Positions 1 to 6,729 of a DNA stretch of 9,231 nucleotides are shown in pieces. A program made the position numbers and the translations under genes. The notes below the pieces were generated by a model. The model worked only from the letters and a program-made list of their open reading frames with translations. It did not search any database and was not told the DNA's origin. The DNA is from CAZKZZ01 sp964557375. GTDB taxonomy: Bacteria; Spirochaetota; Spirochaetia; SPDA01; CAZJBZ01. How positions within the stretch are numbered: position 1 is the first letter of the stretch; each line of letters starts with the position of its first letter. Location: the NCBI GenBank assembly GCA_964557375.1, contig CAZKZZ010000153.1, positions 1 to 9,231 of the forward strand, written 5' to 3'.

Positions 1-104
1 TCCTGCAGGCCTGCAGTATGGTCGTTGTTATGGTTTTCAGTTTCGCAAACCTCGCCGCGGACATTCTCTATTCGGTACTCAACCCGCGGATTCGGTTCAG
101 ATAA
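1..104 (+). CDS. OppB/DppB-type ABC transporter permease, C-terminal fragment
   Basis: The frame is open from the window edge to TAA at 102-104. The 33 visible residues form a hydrophobic helix (MVVVMVFSFANLAADILYS) followed by VLNPRIRFR. Ending in one transmembrane helix and an [ND]PRIR[YF] tail is typical of the first permease (B type) of peptide/nickel/opine ABC importers; C-type permeases usually end in a shorter DPR tail. Such permeases form the membrane channel together with a C-type permease, two ATPases and a binding protein, none of which is visible here, so the rest of the transporter must lie upstream. The MmgE/PrpD gene starts 18 bp downstream, suggesting cotranscription and that this importer feeds the enzymes that follow. 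The subfamily is fairly clear from the tail, but the substrate cannot be read from a fragment. Confidence 0.8.
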   Translation, partial: LQACSMVVVMVFSFANLAADILYSVLNPRIRFR

Positions 105-122
105 GAAGACGGAGGAACTGCT

Positions 123-1475
123 ATGAACGGGGATGATATTACCGCCCAATTTATTGCGCGTGCCCGGTGGGGAGAGTTCCCGAAAGCGGTACAGGAAAAA
201 GCCAAGATGGCCCTGATGGATAATCTCTCCGCGACTATCAGCGGTACTCGGGCGGAAGTAAGCAGGATCGCCGCCCGCTTCGCTGAGCAATGTATGCCCG
301 GAGAAGAAGCAACACTCGTCCTACAGGGAAAAAAATCTACAGCTGCCGGTGCCGCCTTTGCTAACGGGTGTGCTGCTAACGGCTTAGATACCGACGACAG
401 TGCCCGGTATGCCCACGGTCATGCAGGTGCACAGCTTTTTCCGACGGTCCTCGCTGTATCGGAAGCCCGGGGCCTTTCCGGCGAGCGCCTCCTCTCCGGT
501 CTGGTGGCAGGATACGAGGTGGCCCACCGTTTCGGGTACTGCTGGCATGACGATCACGATATCTATCAGGCCTGCGGTTCCTGGGGGTCGGTTGCCTGTG
601 CTGCTGCCGCTGCCCATTTGATGGAACTGTCTGAAGATCAAGTCCGGCATGCCTTGGGAATAGCAGATTATCACGCACCTAATCTTCCCATGATGCGGGA
701 CATTGCCCATCCTGCCATGGTAAAACACGGTATCGGCTGGGCGGCGCTCACCGGGATACACGCCGCGGAACTCGCCTCTTTCGGCTTTACCGGTATTCCT
801 TCTCTTCTACACAGGGAGAAATATGCTGAGTGGGTAAAATCCATCGGAGAGGAGTTTCTCATGCCGGAAGGGGTCTCCTGGAAGGCCAAGCAGTACGCCT
901 GCTGCGGCTGGACCCATGCCGCTGTGGAGGGGGCGAAGAAACTCTACAACAACCATTCGTTTAGGCCCGAAGATATCGAAAAAATCGAGGTGATCACCTT
1001 CGATCAGGGCGCGGCACTCGGAGCAGAACTGCCCGAGACCACCGAAGAAGCGCAGTTCAACATGGCCTGGCCTGTCGCCGCAATGCTCGTAGACGGGGAG
1101 GTGGGACCCGAGCAGACCCTCGAATACCGCCTTTCGGATGAGCACATACGGGAACTCGCCGGCAAGGTAAAAATCACCGAATCAGAAGAGCTGAACCGGC
1201 TGCGCCGGCTCTTCGATAAAGGAGACCCGAAGGGCAGGTTCGCGGGTGAGGTACTAATCACCCTAAAAGACGGGAGCGTTCTGGAATCCGGACGGATGGA
1301 AGGGGGGCTTGGGTTCCCTCAGGATCCTCCCTGGAGCAGAGCGGATATGGAGGAGAAGTTCCGATGGCTCGTGGAACCGGTGGCAGGGCCGGAACGGACC
1401 GCGGAATTGATTGATATGGTGTGGCGTTTTAACGACCTGGTTTCGGTACGAGAGTTTACATCTCTATTGGCTTGA
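123..1475 (+). CDS. MmgE/PrpD family protein
   Basis: This 450-aa protein has the usual length for the MmgE/PrpD superfamily (2-methylcitrate dehydratase, cis-aconitate decarboxylase, iminodisuccinate epimerase). Family landmarks visible are the N-terminal helical repeat with DNLSATISG (33-41), the acidic segment LDTDDS (88-93) followed by YAHGHAGAQLFPTVLA (96-111), HPAMVKHG (196-203), the KQYACCGWTHAA segment (256-267) carrying a conserved-type His, QFNMAWPVAAMLVDG (311-325) and a C-terminal GFPQDPPW segment (397-404) before the KFRWL helix. GGAGG lies 6-7 nt before the ATG, which fixes the start. It sits between an OppB-type permease and an opine-dehydrogenase-like gene. With no prpB/prpC nearby a 2-methylcitrate role is unlikely; an epimerase or lyase acting on an imported dicarboxylate-like compound is inferred. 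The family call is secure, the reaction is not. Confidence 0.9.
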   Translation: MNGDDITAQFIARARWGEFPKAVQEKAKMALMDNLSATISGTRAEVSRIAARFAEQCMPGEEATLVLQGKKSTAAGAAFANGCAANGLDTDDSARYAHGHAGAQLFPTVLAVSEARGLSGERLLSGLVAGYEVAHRFGYCWHDDHDIYQACGSWGSVACAAAAAHLMELSEDQVRHALGIADYHAPNLPMMRDIAHPAMVKHGIGWAALTGIHAAELASFGFTGIPSLLHREKYAEWVKSIGEEFLMPEGVSWKAKQYACCGWTHAAVEGAKKLYNNHSFRPEDIEKIEVITFDQGAALGAELPETTEEAQFNMAWPVAAMLVDGEVGPEQTLEYRLSDEHIRELAGKVKITESEELNRLRRLFDKGDPKGRFAGEVLITLKDGSVLESGRMEGGLGFPQDPPWSRADMEEKFRWLVEPVAGPERTAELIDMVWRFNDLVSVREFTSLLA

Positions 1476-1499
1476 CTAAGGATATTCCGGAGGAAAATG

Positions 1500-2600
1500 A
1501 TGAATCTGACGGTATGTGGCGCGGGAAATGCGGGAGCGGCTATTGCCGCAGATTGTGCTATGGGGGGAGCGGAGGTTACGCTGTTCGAGCTTGCCGAGTT
1601 CGAAGAGAACATCCGGCCCTACAAAAAGCAGGGCGGCATCGTTATTACCGAGGATTCCGACCCTGCCTGGAAGAAAACCGGTTTTGCCCGTTTGGAGAAG
1701 ATAACAACTGATCCGGATGCCGCGGTAGATAAGGCGGACGTCATTATGATTACGGTACCTGCAATGCATCACACGGTATTCTGGGACCGAATCGCCCCGC
1801 ACCTGAAAGACGGACAGATCGTCCTCTTTAACACCGGTTATTTTGGTGCGCTTCGTCATGCCAGGAAAAGACGCGAGCTCGGTACAGACGTCACCCTGGC
1901 CGAATCGAACATCATGCCGTATCTCTGCTCGAAGCGGGGAGGAGCAATTCACATTGCCCGGCACAAGCGGAATTTTCGGGTTGCAGCCTTCCCCGGCAGC
2001 AGGACCGATCGGGTATATGAGATAGTACGCACGATCTATCCGCAGTACGAGAAAGTACCCAACGTGCTGGACACCAATATCGCCTCCGGCGGAAACCCCG
2101 CCTTCCACGTGACGCTGACAATCCCTATTGCCGGCTTCTATTTAGACCGGTACCGGGGCGGTAAGTTTTACAGCGATACCACGGTTATGGGAGGAAGGCT
2201 GATCGAAGCGTACGACCGGGACAGAAAGAAGCTCTCCGACTGTCTCGGAAGCACCTGTTATCAAACCATCACCGAGTTCGAACGAAAGAGTTACGAGTAC
2301 GAGGGACGGGACATCGTGGAGATGCTCCGGAAGTCCGAGCATATCGACTGGTTTGCAACTGATGTCTATCTGAGGCAGCTCGCCGAGGAGGACATCGTAT
2401 ACGCCTACATCCCTATGGTCCGGCTCGGTGAACAGCTCGGGGTGGAGCTCCCCGCAATCCGGTCCATGGCGGAAGTGATGGGAATCATGACGGGAGAAGA
2501 CTACTGGGCCCGCGGTCTCTGCCCCGATGATTTGGATGTTGCCGGTATGAACAGAGAAGAGCTTCTGGGGTACGTGATGAGCGGCCCAACAGAAGTGTAA
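1500..2600 (+). CDS. NAD(P)-dependent opine (octopine/nopaline) dehydrogenase family protein
   Basis: The product is 366 aa from the second of two adjacent ATGs. GGAGG (1489-1493) stands 6 nt from the ATG at 1500 but only 3 nt from the one at 1497, so 1500 is preferred. An N-terminal Rossmann domain starts at residue 3 with VCGAGNAGAAIA; the acidic E30 at the end of the second strand suggests NAD rather than NADP. Opine-dehydrogenase landmarks follow: AESNIMPY (134-141), NPAFH (199-203, equivalent to the NPxxH segment with the catalytic His) and the helical-domain stretch YAYIPMVRLGEQLGV (301-315). Family members catalyse reversible reductive condensation of an amino acid with a 2-oxo acid. 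The gene lies about 24 bp behind the MmgE/PrpD gene and after an ABC permease, favouring oxidative breakdown of an opine-like compound. Substrate unknown; some bacterial homologs may have drifted to other secondary-amine substrates. Confidence 0.85.
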   Translation: MNLTVCGAGNAGAAIAADCAMGGAEVTLFELAEFEENIRPYKKQGGIVITEDSDPAWKKTGFARLEKITTDPDAAVDKADVIMITVPAMHHTVFWDRIAPHLKDGQIVLFNTGYFGALRHARKRRELGTDVTLAESNIMPYLCSKRGGAIHIARHKRNFRVAAFPGSRTDRVYEIVRTIYPQYEKVPNVLDTNIASGGNPAFHVTLTIPIAGFYLDRYRGGKFYSDTTVMGGRLIEAYDRDRKKLSDCLGSTCYQTITEFERKSYEYEGRDIVEMLRKSEHIDWFATDVYLRQLAEEDIVYAYIPMVRLGEQLGVELPAIRSMAEVMGIMTGEDYWARGLCPDDLDVAGMNREELLGYVMSGPTEV

Positions 2601-2632
2601 CTTTCCTGCACTTCGAGGATTCCTAAACTCTC

Positions 2633-4096
2633 CTATCTCCAATGACGGTTGACATGCGCCTCGATTTCTTCTTTCAGCCCCCGGTCCATAGGGGGCTGTT
2701 CGTACGCATCGATCAATTTCAGTGCTTTTTCGTAAGCGATGTGGTTGGCGTTTTTCTTGCCTCCCGCTGCCCAGCTGTCGTAATCGGGCGAGTGAAAAAT
2801 GGATTCGGTATCGAGTTCATTGCGGAAGTGGCTTAGGGTGTGTTCGTGCTCGATATAATTTCCTCCCGGGCCGATATCGTGGATAACATCGACTGCCAGC
2901 GATGAGTCATCGGTTTTAATGGGGGAGAGGAACCGGCGTGCTTTGATGATGAGCTCTTCATCGAGGACCACCTTTGCCAGGGACGCTCCCATGTAGCTGC
3001 CGAGCAGTCCGCAGGCAGGGATGAAGTTGGGACCGTCATAAATAACTGAGAGGGTGTTGAGCATCGCCTGGGCCCCGGCCTGGAAATCACAGGACGGAGC
3101 GTCGGTAAGCCCTGCTCCGCCTCGGCAGAGAAGTCCATACGAGCGGGCCATCTGCACACCGCACCGCTCCAAAAGCATCGCCTCTACCGATCCGAACCTG
3201 GGACGCAGGGTTTTCATGTCTGCAGAACCGCCGATAGCCCCGTAAAAAATGGGGCAGCCCGGTTTTACCAGCTGGGAAAGTACAATCGGGGCGAGGTTTT
3301 CACAGTTCTGCTGTACGACCAACCCGGCCAACGTACAGGGACCGGAGGTGCATGAGATAGGCATAGAGGCAATGTGAAAGGCAATACCGTGTTCGGCATA
3401 GGCGATGATGTTTTCAATATCGCCCTCGGTAAAGCTCAAAGGCGAAGTGGCGAGCCCCGTAGTCCTCCCATAGGAATAGCTCATGTCGGTCCGCTCGGCC
3501 ATTTTTTTCGGTGTCGTGCCGTGGGCCAATGCGATCAGTTCGATATCTTCCCTTCCGGTATAGATATACGGCTTATCGGTGTATTCGATCATCAGCCGGC
3601 ACATCCATAATTGGACGTTTTTAGAACCGATGTCACTCGGGAAAATGAGCGGGTTGTAATGTTCGAGGAGGTCCATGTCCTGAAACAGTTTAGCCACCTG
3701 TATGGCATCCTCTGAGGTCCCGACCCGGTGATTTCCGTCCGGTTCAACCATATAGACGGCCCCTCTTCCCATGCCGAATGACGTAATACCGGGCTTCATC
3801 TCGATGTTATGGGCAGGATTGCGGGCGAGAATCGTAAACTGTTTGGTTGCGGTCTCCAAGGCGTTGCGGATTTCTTTCTCTGTAAAAAAAACGGTCCGGC
3901 CTTCGACCCGGAACCCGTTTCTCTTAAACAGATCCAGCGCCTTCTCCGAGGCGAATCTGACCCCGGTCTGAGAAAGGACCTGCAGGGACGCGTTGTGGAT
4001 CTTGGTGATATCTTGCGAAGAGAGGGGGAGCATCGGGCTCTGAGGATACTCAGCACCGGCTCCGATGGTGATTTTCCGCGATAATAGGTCGTTCAT
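2633..4096 (-). CDS. Trimethylamine methyltransferase (MttB) family protein, pyrrolysine-free
   Basis: This 487-aa product matches the MttB/COG5598 superfamily in length and sequence: an N-terminal helical part (HNASLQVLSQTGVRF, 34-48), GMGRGAVYMVEPDG (108-121), a TIM-barrel-like core with SPLSFTEGDIE (218-228), and GGAGLTDAPSCDFQAGAQA (326-344). The last segment corresponds roughly to the region where archaeal MttB carries pyrrolysine; here it is read through with ordinary codons and no in-frame TAG. Characterised pyrrolysine-free homologs (MtgB, MtpB, MtcB) transfer a methyl group from glycine betaine, proline betaine or carnitine to a corrinoid protein. No corrinoid protein or activase is in the window, so partners would lie elsewhere. 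There is no SD; a consensus-like promoter abuts the ATG. It ends in TAG 32 bp from the convergent opine-dehydrogenase stop. A quaternary-amine substrate is inferred. Confidence 0.9.
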   Translation of the reverse strand: MNDLLSRKITIGAGAEYPQSPMLPLSSQDITKIHNASLQVLSQTGVRFASEKALDLFKRNGFRVEGRTVFFTEKEIRNALETATKQFTILARNPAHNIEMKPGITSFGMGRGAVYMVEPDGNHRVGTSEDAIQVAKLFQDMDLLEHYNPLIFPSDIGSKNVQLWMCRLMIEYTDKPYIYTGREDIELIALAHGTTPKKMAERTDMSYSYGRTTGLATSPLSFTEGDIENIIAYAEHGIAFHIASMPISCTSGPCTLAGLVVQQNCENLAPIVLSQLVKPGCPIFYGAIGGSADMKTLRPRFGSVEAMLLERCGVQMARSYGLLCRGGAGLTDAPSCDFQAGAQAMLNTLSVIYDGPNFIPACGLLGSYMGASLAKVVLDEELIIKARRFLSPIKTDDSSLAVDVIHDIGPGGNYIEHEHTLSHFRNELDTESIFHSPDYDSWAAGGKKNANHIAYEKALKLIDAYEQPPMDRGLKEEIEAHVNRHWR

Positions 4097-4102
4097 GCCA
4101 GC

Positions 4103-4132
4103 AGTATATGGCCCTGCCGTAGACTATGTCAA
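4103..4132 (-). promoter_or_regulatory. Predicted sigma70 promoter of the mttB-like gene (leaderless)
   Basis: On the minus strand TTGACA (4132-4127, perfect) is followed after 18 nt by TATACT (4108-4103, 5 of 6). Only GCTGGC separates the -10 from the ATG at 4096. The usual 7-nt distance puts +1 on the A of the start codon, and no SD is visible, so a leaderless mRNA is predicted. A dyad, TCAAC-T-GTTGA (4144-4154), lies 12 bp upstream of the -35. Confidence 0.6.
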
Positions 4133-4160
4133 ACCGAGAGATTTCAACTGTTGAGAATAA

Positions 4161-4805
4161 TTACAGAGGAGAAGTGCCCGCAACCACATCACAGCCTACC
4201 AGTATTGTTGCGCAGGACGGGTCTTTGGAAAGATCGTACGCTTCTCGAATGTAATCATCAGCAAGGGTCGACGGACTGATGGACATGCAGTTTTTGATTC
4301 CCCACGATTCCTGTTTTGCGGAGAGCTCCGGAAAGTCGACGGGAGGAATAATAAAATAGGCGGGCACCTTCTCCTGTCCTGCCCGTCTCTCCGGGAACAG
4401 GACAAAACCGTCTCCGAAGTTGACTGTTTTTTCTGCATACGTCTTGTTACCGACGTTCTCCTCACCGACAATATGGTAGTTGTTGTCATTTACCACGAGG
4501 CATTGTTCGGGGGCGACTGCTTCATGGTCCCGTTCTTCCGCTAAAAAGATCGTCGGGATCGGCGGGGGACGAAAGGACCTGTCTTTGAGGATGACGAAAA
4601 GAAGTTCCCGCTCGAGAACAGAATAAATCCCGATATTTTTCAGTTCTACGACCTGCAGCCGTTCGTATTCGCTTTCCCTTTGTTTGATCGGTCCGATATC
4701 ATCTTTTGGTATGCGGGCAACATCAATAACCCCGTTGAGAGATTTCAGCAAATCCGTTATCTGTTCGGTTATGGTCTGCAACTTTTGGGAATTTGTATTA
4801 TTCAT
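4161..4805 (-). CDS. Unrecognised protein of 214 aa
   Basis: I do not recognise a family. The first 25 residues are polar and probably helical (QKLQTITEQITDLLKSLNG), with no signal peptide or membrane helix, so the protein looks cytosolic. The middle is strand-rich (LQVVELKNIGIYSVLERELLFVIL, split here at LQVV/ELKNIG), followed by a proline-rich RPPPIPTIF (78-86). The C-terminus is rich in short motifs (FPELSAKQ, SISPSTLADDYIREAYDL) and ends in CATILVGCDVVAGTSPL, with two cysteines. There is no nucleotide-binding loop or metal motif. The start has GGAG 8 nt upstream and lies 29 bp behind yjbQ, so it is probably translated from the same transcript as yjbQ and plsC. Coding is supported by its length, start signal and tight operon position. 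It could be a regulatory or sensory domain of unknown type. Confidence 0.75.
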   Translation of the reverse strand: MNNTNSQKLQTITEQITDLLKSLNGVIDVARIPKDDIGPIKQRESEYERLQVVELKNIGIYSVLERELLFVILKDRSFRPPPIPTIFLAEERDHEAVAPEQCLVVNDNNYHIVGEENVGNKTYAEKTVNFGDGFVLFPERRAGQEKVPAYFIIPPVDFPELSAKQESWGIKNCMSISPSTLADDYIREAYDLSKDPSCATILVGCDVVAGTSPL

Positions 4806-4834
4806 GAGGTCCGCTCCGTGTTTAAACTACTCTC

Positions 4835-5251
4835 CTACTCTCCAATGATTTTTACCAGCACTCGCTTGCGCCTCCGTCCGTCGAACTCACCGTAGAAAAT
4901 CTGTTCCCACGGACCGAAATGGAGTTCTCCTTCCGTAATAGCGACAACCACTTCGCGGCCCATTACCTGCCGTTTCATATGGGCATCCGCGTTGTCTTCG
5001 AACCCGTTGTGGTCATACTGGTCTACCGGTTCGTGCGGGGCCAGTTTTTCGAGCCATGTATCGTAATCCCGGTGAAGACCCGGTTCATCATCATTGATAA
5101 AAACACTTGCGGTTATGTGCATGGCATTGACCAGGCACAACCCTTCCTGTACGCCGCTTTCCCGGATAAGGTCCCGTACCTGCGGTGTAATGTTGATGAA
5201 AGCCCGTCTAGTTTTTGTGTTAAACCACAATTCTTTACTGAGTGATTTCAT
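4835..5251 (-). CDS. yjbQ: YjbQ family protein (UPF0047)
   Basis: This 138-aa protein has the length and the linear motif set of the YjbQ/UPF0047 family: INITPQVRDLIRESGV (19-34), NAMHITASVFINDDE (42-56) with a conserved His, NADAHMKRQVMG (87-98), and ITEGELHFGPWEQIFYGEFD (105-124), followed by a basic strand. The His pairs and the GELHFGPWEQ stretch are the family signature, thought to line a small pocket. Some members are annotated as secondary thiamine-phosphate synthase on genetic evidence, but the physiological role is not firm. AGGAGG lies 5-6 nt upstream of the ATG, and the gene starts 17 bp before the plsC-like gene ends, so the two are translationally coupled. No thiamine genes are nearby, so the context does not support a thiamine role. 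The family call is secure. Confidence 0.92.
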   Translation of the reverse strand: MKSLSKELWFNTKTRRAFINITPQVRDLIRESGVQEGLCLVNAMHITASVFINDDEPGLHRDYDTWLEKLAPHEPVDQYDHNGFEDNADAHMKRQVMGREVVVAITEGELHFGPWEQIFYGEFDGRRRKRVLVKIIGE

Positions 5252-5960
5252 GTAATCCTCCTTCTATGATATGAGCGAGCCGATCGGGGAGTTCTCTCCT
5301 CTCTTTCGGGGAGAGCGTAGATGCATCGATCGGTTTGTGAAATTTCAAAGTTACCGTCCCTTTTCTGATTTGGTTCTGTTCTTCGAAAAGTTTATACGTT
5401 CCGTTTACCGTAATCGGTACGATTGCCGCATTTGATTTTAGAGCCAGTTTTATGCTGCCCCGTTTGAATCTACCCATGGACGGTCCCCTGCTCCGTGTCC
5501 CCTCCGGAAACAGAACGAGCGGATATCCGCGCCTTATATAGTCTGCCCCTCTGTTTATGGCCCGGGCTGCCTGCCGCATATTCCCTCTGTCGATAAATAT
5601 GCAGTGATTTATTACCATCCAGAGGTTTATGATGGGCATCTTTTTGAGCTCTTTTTTCGCGATAAAGCCAACCACCTTCGGTGTGAAAGCGGTAATAACG
5701 AGAATATCCGCCATACCCTGGTGATTAGAAACGAAACATACCGAGTCGCTCTCGGGAACATGCTCCTCTCCGATCACATTGACCTTTACTCCGGCAACGT
5801 AGAGCAGGCTCTTTCCCCACAACGCTTTGAGGAAAAAACTGTAAGCATAGGCCGCCCGCTTCAATCCAAAAAAAAGCAGCACCGGATAGAGCGGGAACAC
5901 CAGCATAGAGACAAACATAAACATGATGAGATACGTTATGACAAGCAGAGACCGCAGCAT
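5235..5960 (-). CDS. 1-acyl-sn-glycerol-3-phosphate acyltransferase (PlsC family)
   Basis: The 241-aa product transfers an acyl chain to lysophosphatidate at the inner membrane, making phosphatidate. All four acyltransferase blocks are visible: the catalytic HX4D in SNHQGMAD (79-85, His80 and Asp85), GFIAKKEL (98-105), FIDRGN (122-127), FPEGTRSRG (151-159), plus VPITVNGTY (181-189). An N-terminal hydrophobic stretch (about residues 4-32) would anchor it. The frame is open to 6008, but the internal ATG at 5960 is preferred: GAGGGG is about 5 nt upstream, and the longer start would overlap the preceding gene by 38 bp and add a polar extension before the anchor. It begins 10 bp after the DUF4230-like gene ends. 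A plain plsC is likely, though paralogous lysophospholipid acyltransferases share the same motifs. Confidence 0.93.
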   Translation of the reverse strand: MLRSLLVITYLIMFMFVSMLVFPLYPVLLFFGLKRAAYAYSFFLKALWGKSLLYVAGVKVNVIGEEHVPESDSVCFVSNHQGMADILVITAFTPKVVGFIAKKELKKMPIINLWMVINHCIFIDRGNMRQAARAINRGADYIRRGYPLVLFPEGTRSRGPSMGRFKRGSIKLALKSNAAIVPITVNGTYKLFEEQNQIRKGTVTLKFHKPIDASTLSPKERRELPDRLAHIIEGGLHEITQ

Positions 5961-5970
5961 ATTCCCCTCT

Positions 5971-6729
5971 TCAGTCCATAAATACAACTTCTTGGAAACC
6001 GGCGTCAAGCATAATCTTCTCGATAAACTTCTCCCCCTTCTCCCCCGCTTTATGAAGAATTCCCTCTGCTAGTACCTGTTTTTTCACTTTACCTGCGACA
6101 TACGCAGAAAGCAGTTTCCAATGTTCCGGGTTTATCCGGATGTCCGGGTAGGAATAGTGCCGGGATGTCGCGTCTTCGATAACGAAGTCGACAATCTGCG
6201 GTTCAGGCAGTTTGAGATACAGTGTTTTTCCGGATTCGGAAATTCGGACATATTCTCCTACATTCGTCTCTTCAGTTATCTCCTCGTAGGCGGTATCGGT
6301 CAGCTCGTATCCGGCTGTAATAATGCTGGTAACGACTACGAAATCGTGATTGTCCCGTTCCAGCCTGATCCCGAATTTCCTGCACAGATCATACACGGTA
6401 AGATAGTCCCTCTCCTCATAACTTATTTCCATGTTCTGTTCCCGTTTAGAGAGCAGCTCCTGCCAATCGATGGCCGCAGGTATAAAATCGTGAGGAAAGA
6501 CCGTTTTATATACATACTCTATGGTATTGAATGTAAAGATGTCCCGAACTTCGGTAAGCACGGATACGGAGACCGCTGTTTTTTCCCGTTTTATCAGATG
6601 TACTCCTAAATCGAGGTCGAATAACGGTTTCGCTGTCAGGAGAAACAGTATACCGAGAAAAACCAGGATGAGGATGCCGATAATGACTATTTTAATTTTT
6701 CTAAGAGGACGGACTCTAAGAGGAGCCAT
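5971..6729 (-). CDS. DUF4230-like membrane-anchored protein
   Basis: The product is 252 aa from the ATG at 6729. AGGAGG touches the ATG at 6735 directly but stands 6 nt from 6729, so the second is preferred. A basic N-terminus (RVRPLRKIK) precedes one strong transmembrane helix (about 12-31), leaving a large extracytoplasmic domain. That domain follows the DUF4230 pattern as I know it: a threonine/hydrophobic strand with TIEYVYKTVF (69-78), a VVVTSIITAGYEL strand-turn (131-143), LYLKLPEPQIVDF (170-182) and a C-terminal helix ending AGFQEVVFMD (243-252). The same blocks occur in the lipoprotein encoded upstream, so the two are diverged tandem paralogs. About 30 extra residues sit between the first two blocks here. 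Function is unknown; an envelope role is inferred from topology and from the downstream plsC-like gene. Confidence 0.85.
   Translation of the reverse strand: MAPLRVRPLRKIKIVIIGILILVFLGILFLLTAKPLFDLDLGVHLIKREKTAVSVSVLTEVRDIFTFNTIEYVYKTVFPHDFIPAAIDWQELLSKREQNMEISYEERDYLTVYDLCRKFGIRLERDNHDFVVVTSIITAGYELTDTAYEEITEETNVGEYVRISESGKTLYLKLPEPQIVDFVIEDATSRHYSYPDIRINPEHWKLLSAYVAGKVKKQVLAEGILHKAGEKGEKFIEKIMLDAGFQEVVFMD

Noticed and set aside
3..16. 14-bp palindrome CTGCAGGCCTGCAG at the window edge
   Set aside because: It lies within the permease coding frame (LQAC...) and has no partner feature. Best read as codon coincidence.
1476..2108. Minus-strand open frame of 210 codons opposite the opine-dehydrogenase gene
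   Set aside because: The plus strand has the Rossmann and NPxxH motifs, whereas the minus frame shows no family features.
2592..2614. Imperfect hairpin GAAGTGTA/TGCACTTC at the end of the opine-dehydrogenase gene
   Set aside because: Eight pairs with a wobble, low GC and no T-tract on either strand; too weak to call an intrinsic terminator.
2633..2635. TAG at the end of the mttB-like gene as a possible pyrrolysine codon
   Set aside because: It lies at the normal C-terminal length, the downstream frame gives no MttB-like sequence, and TAG is a common stop in this window.
5961..6008. 16-residue N-terminal extension of the PlsC-like protein
   Set aside because: It would overlap the upstream gene by 38 bp and place a polar stretch before the anchor, while a good SD precedes the ATG at 5960.
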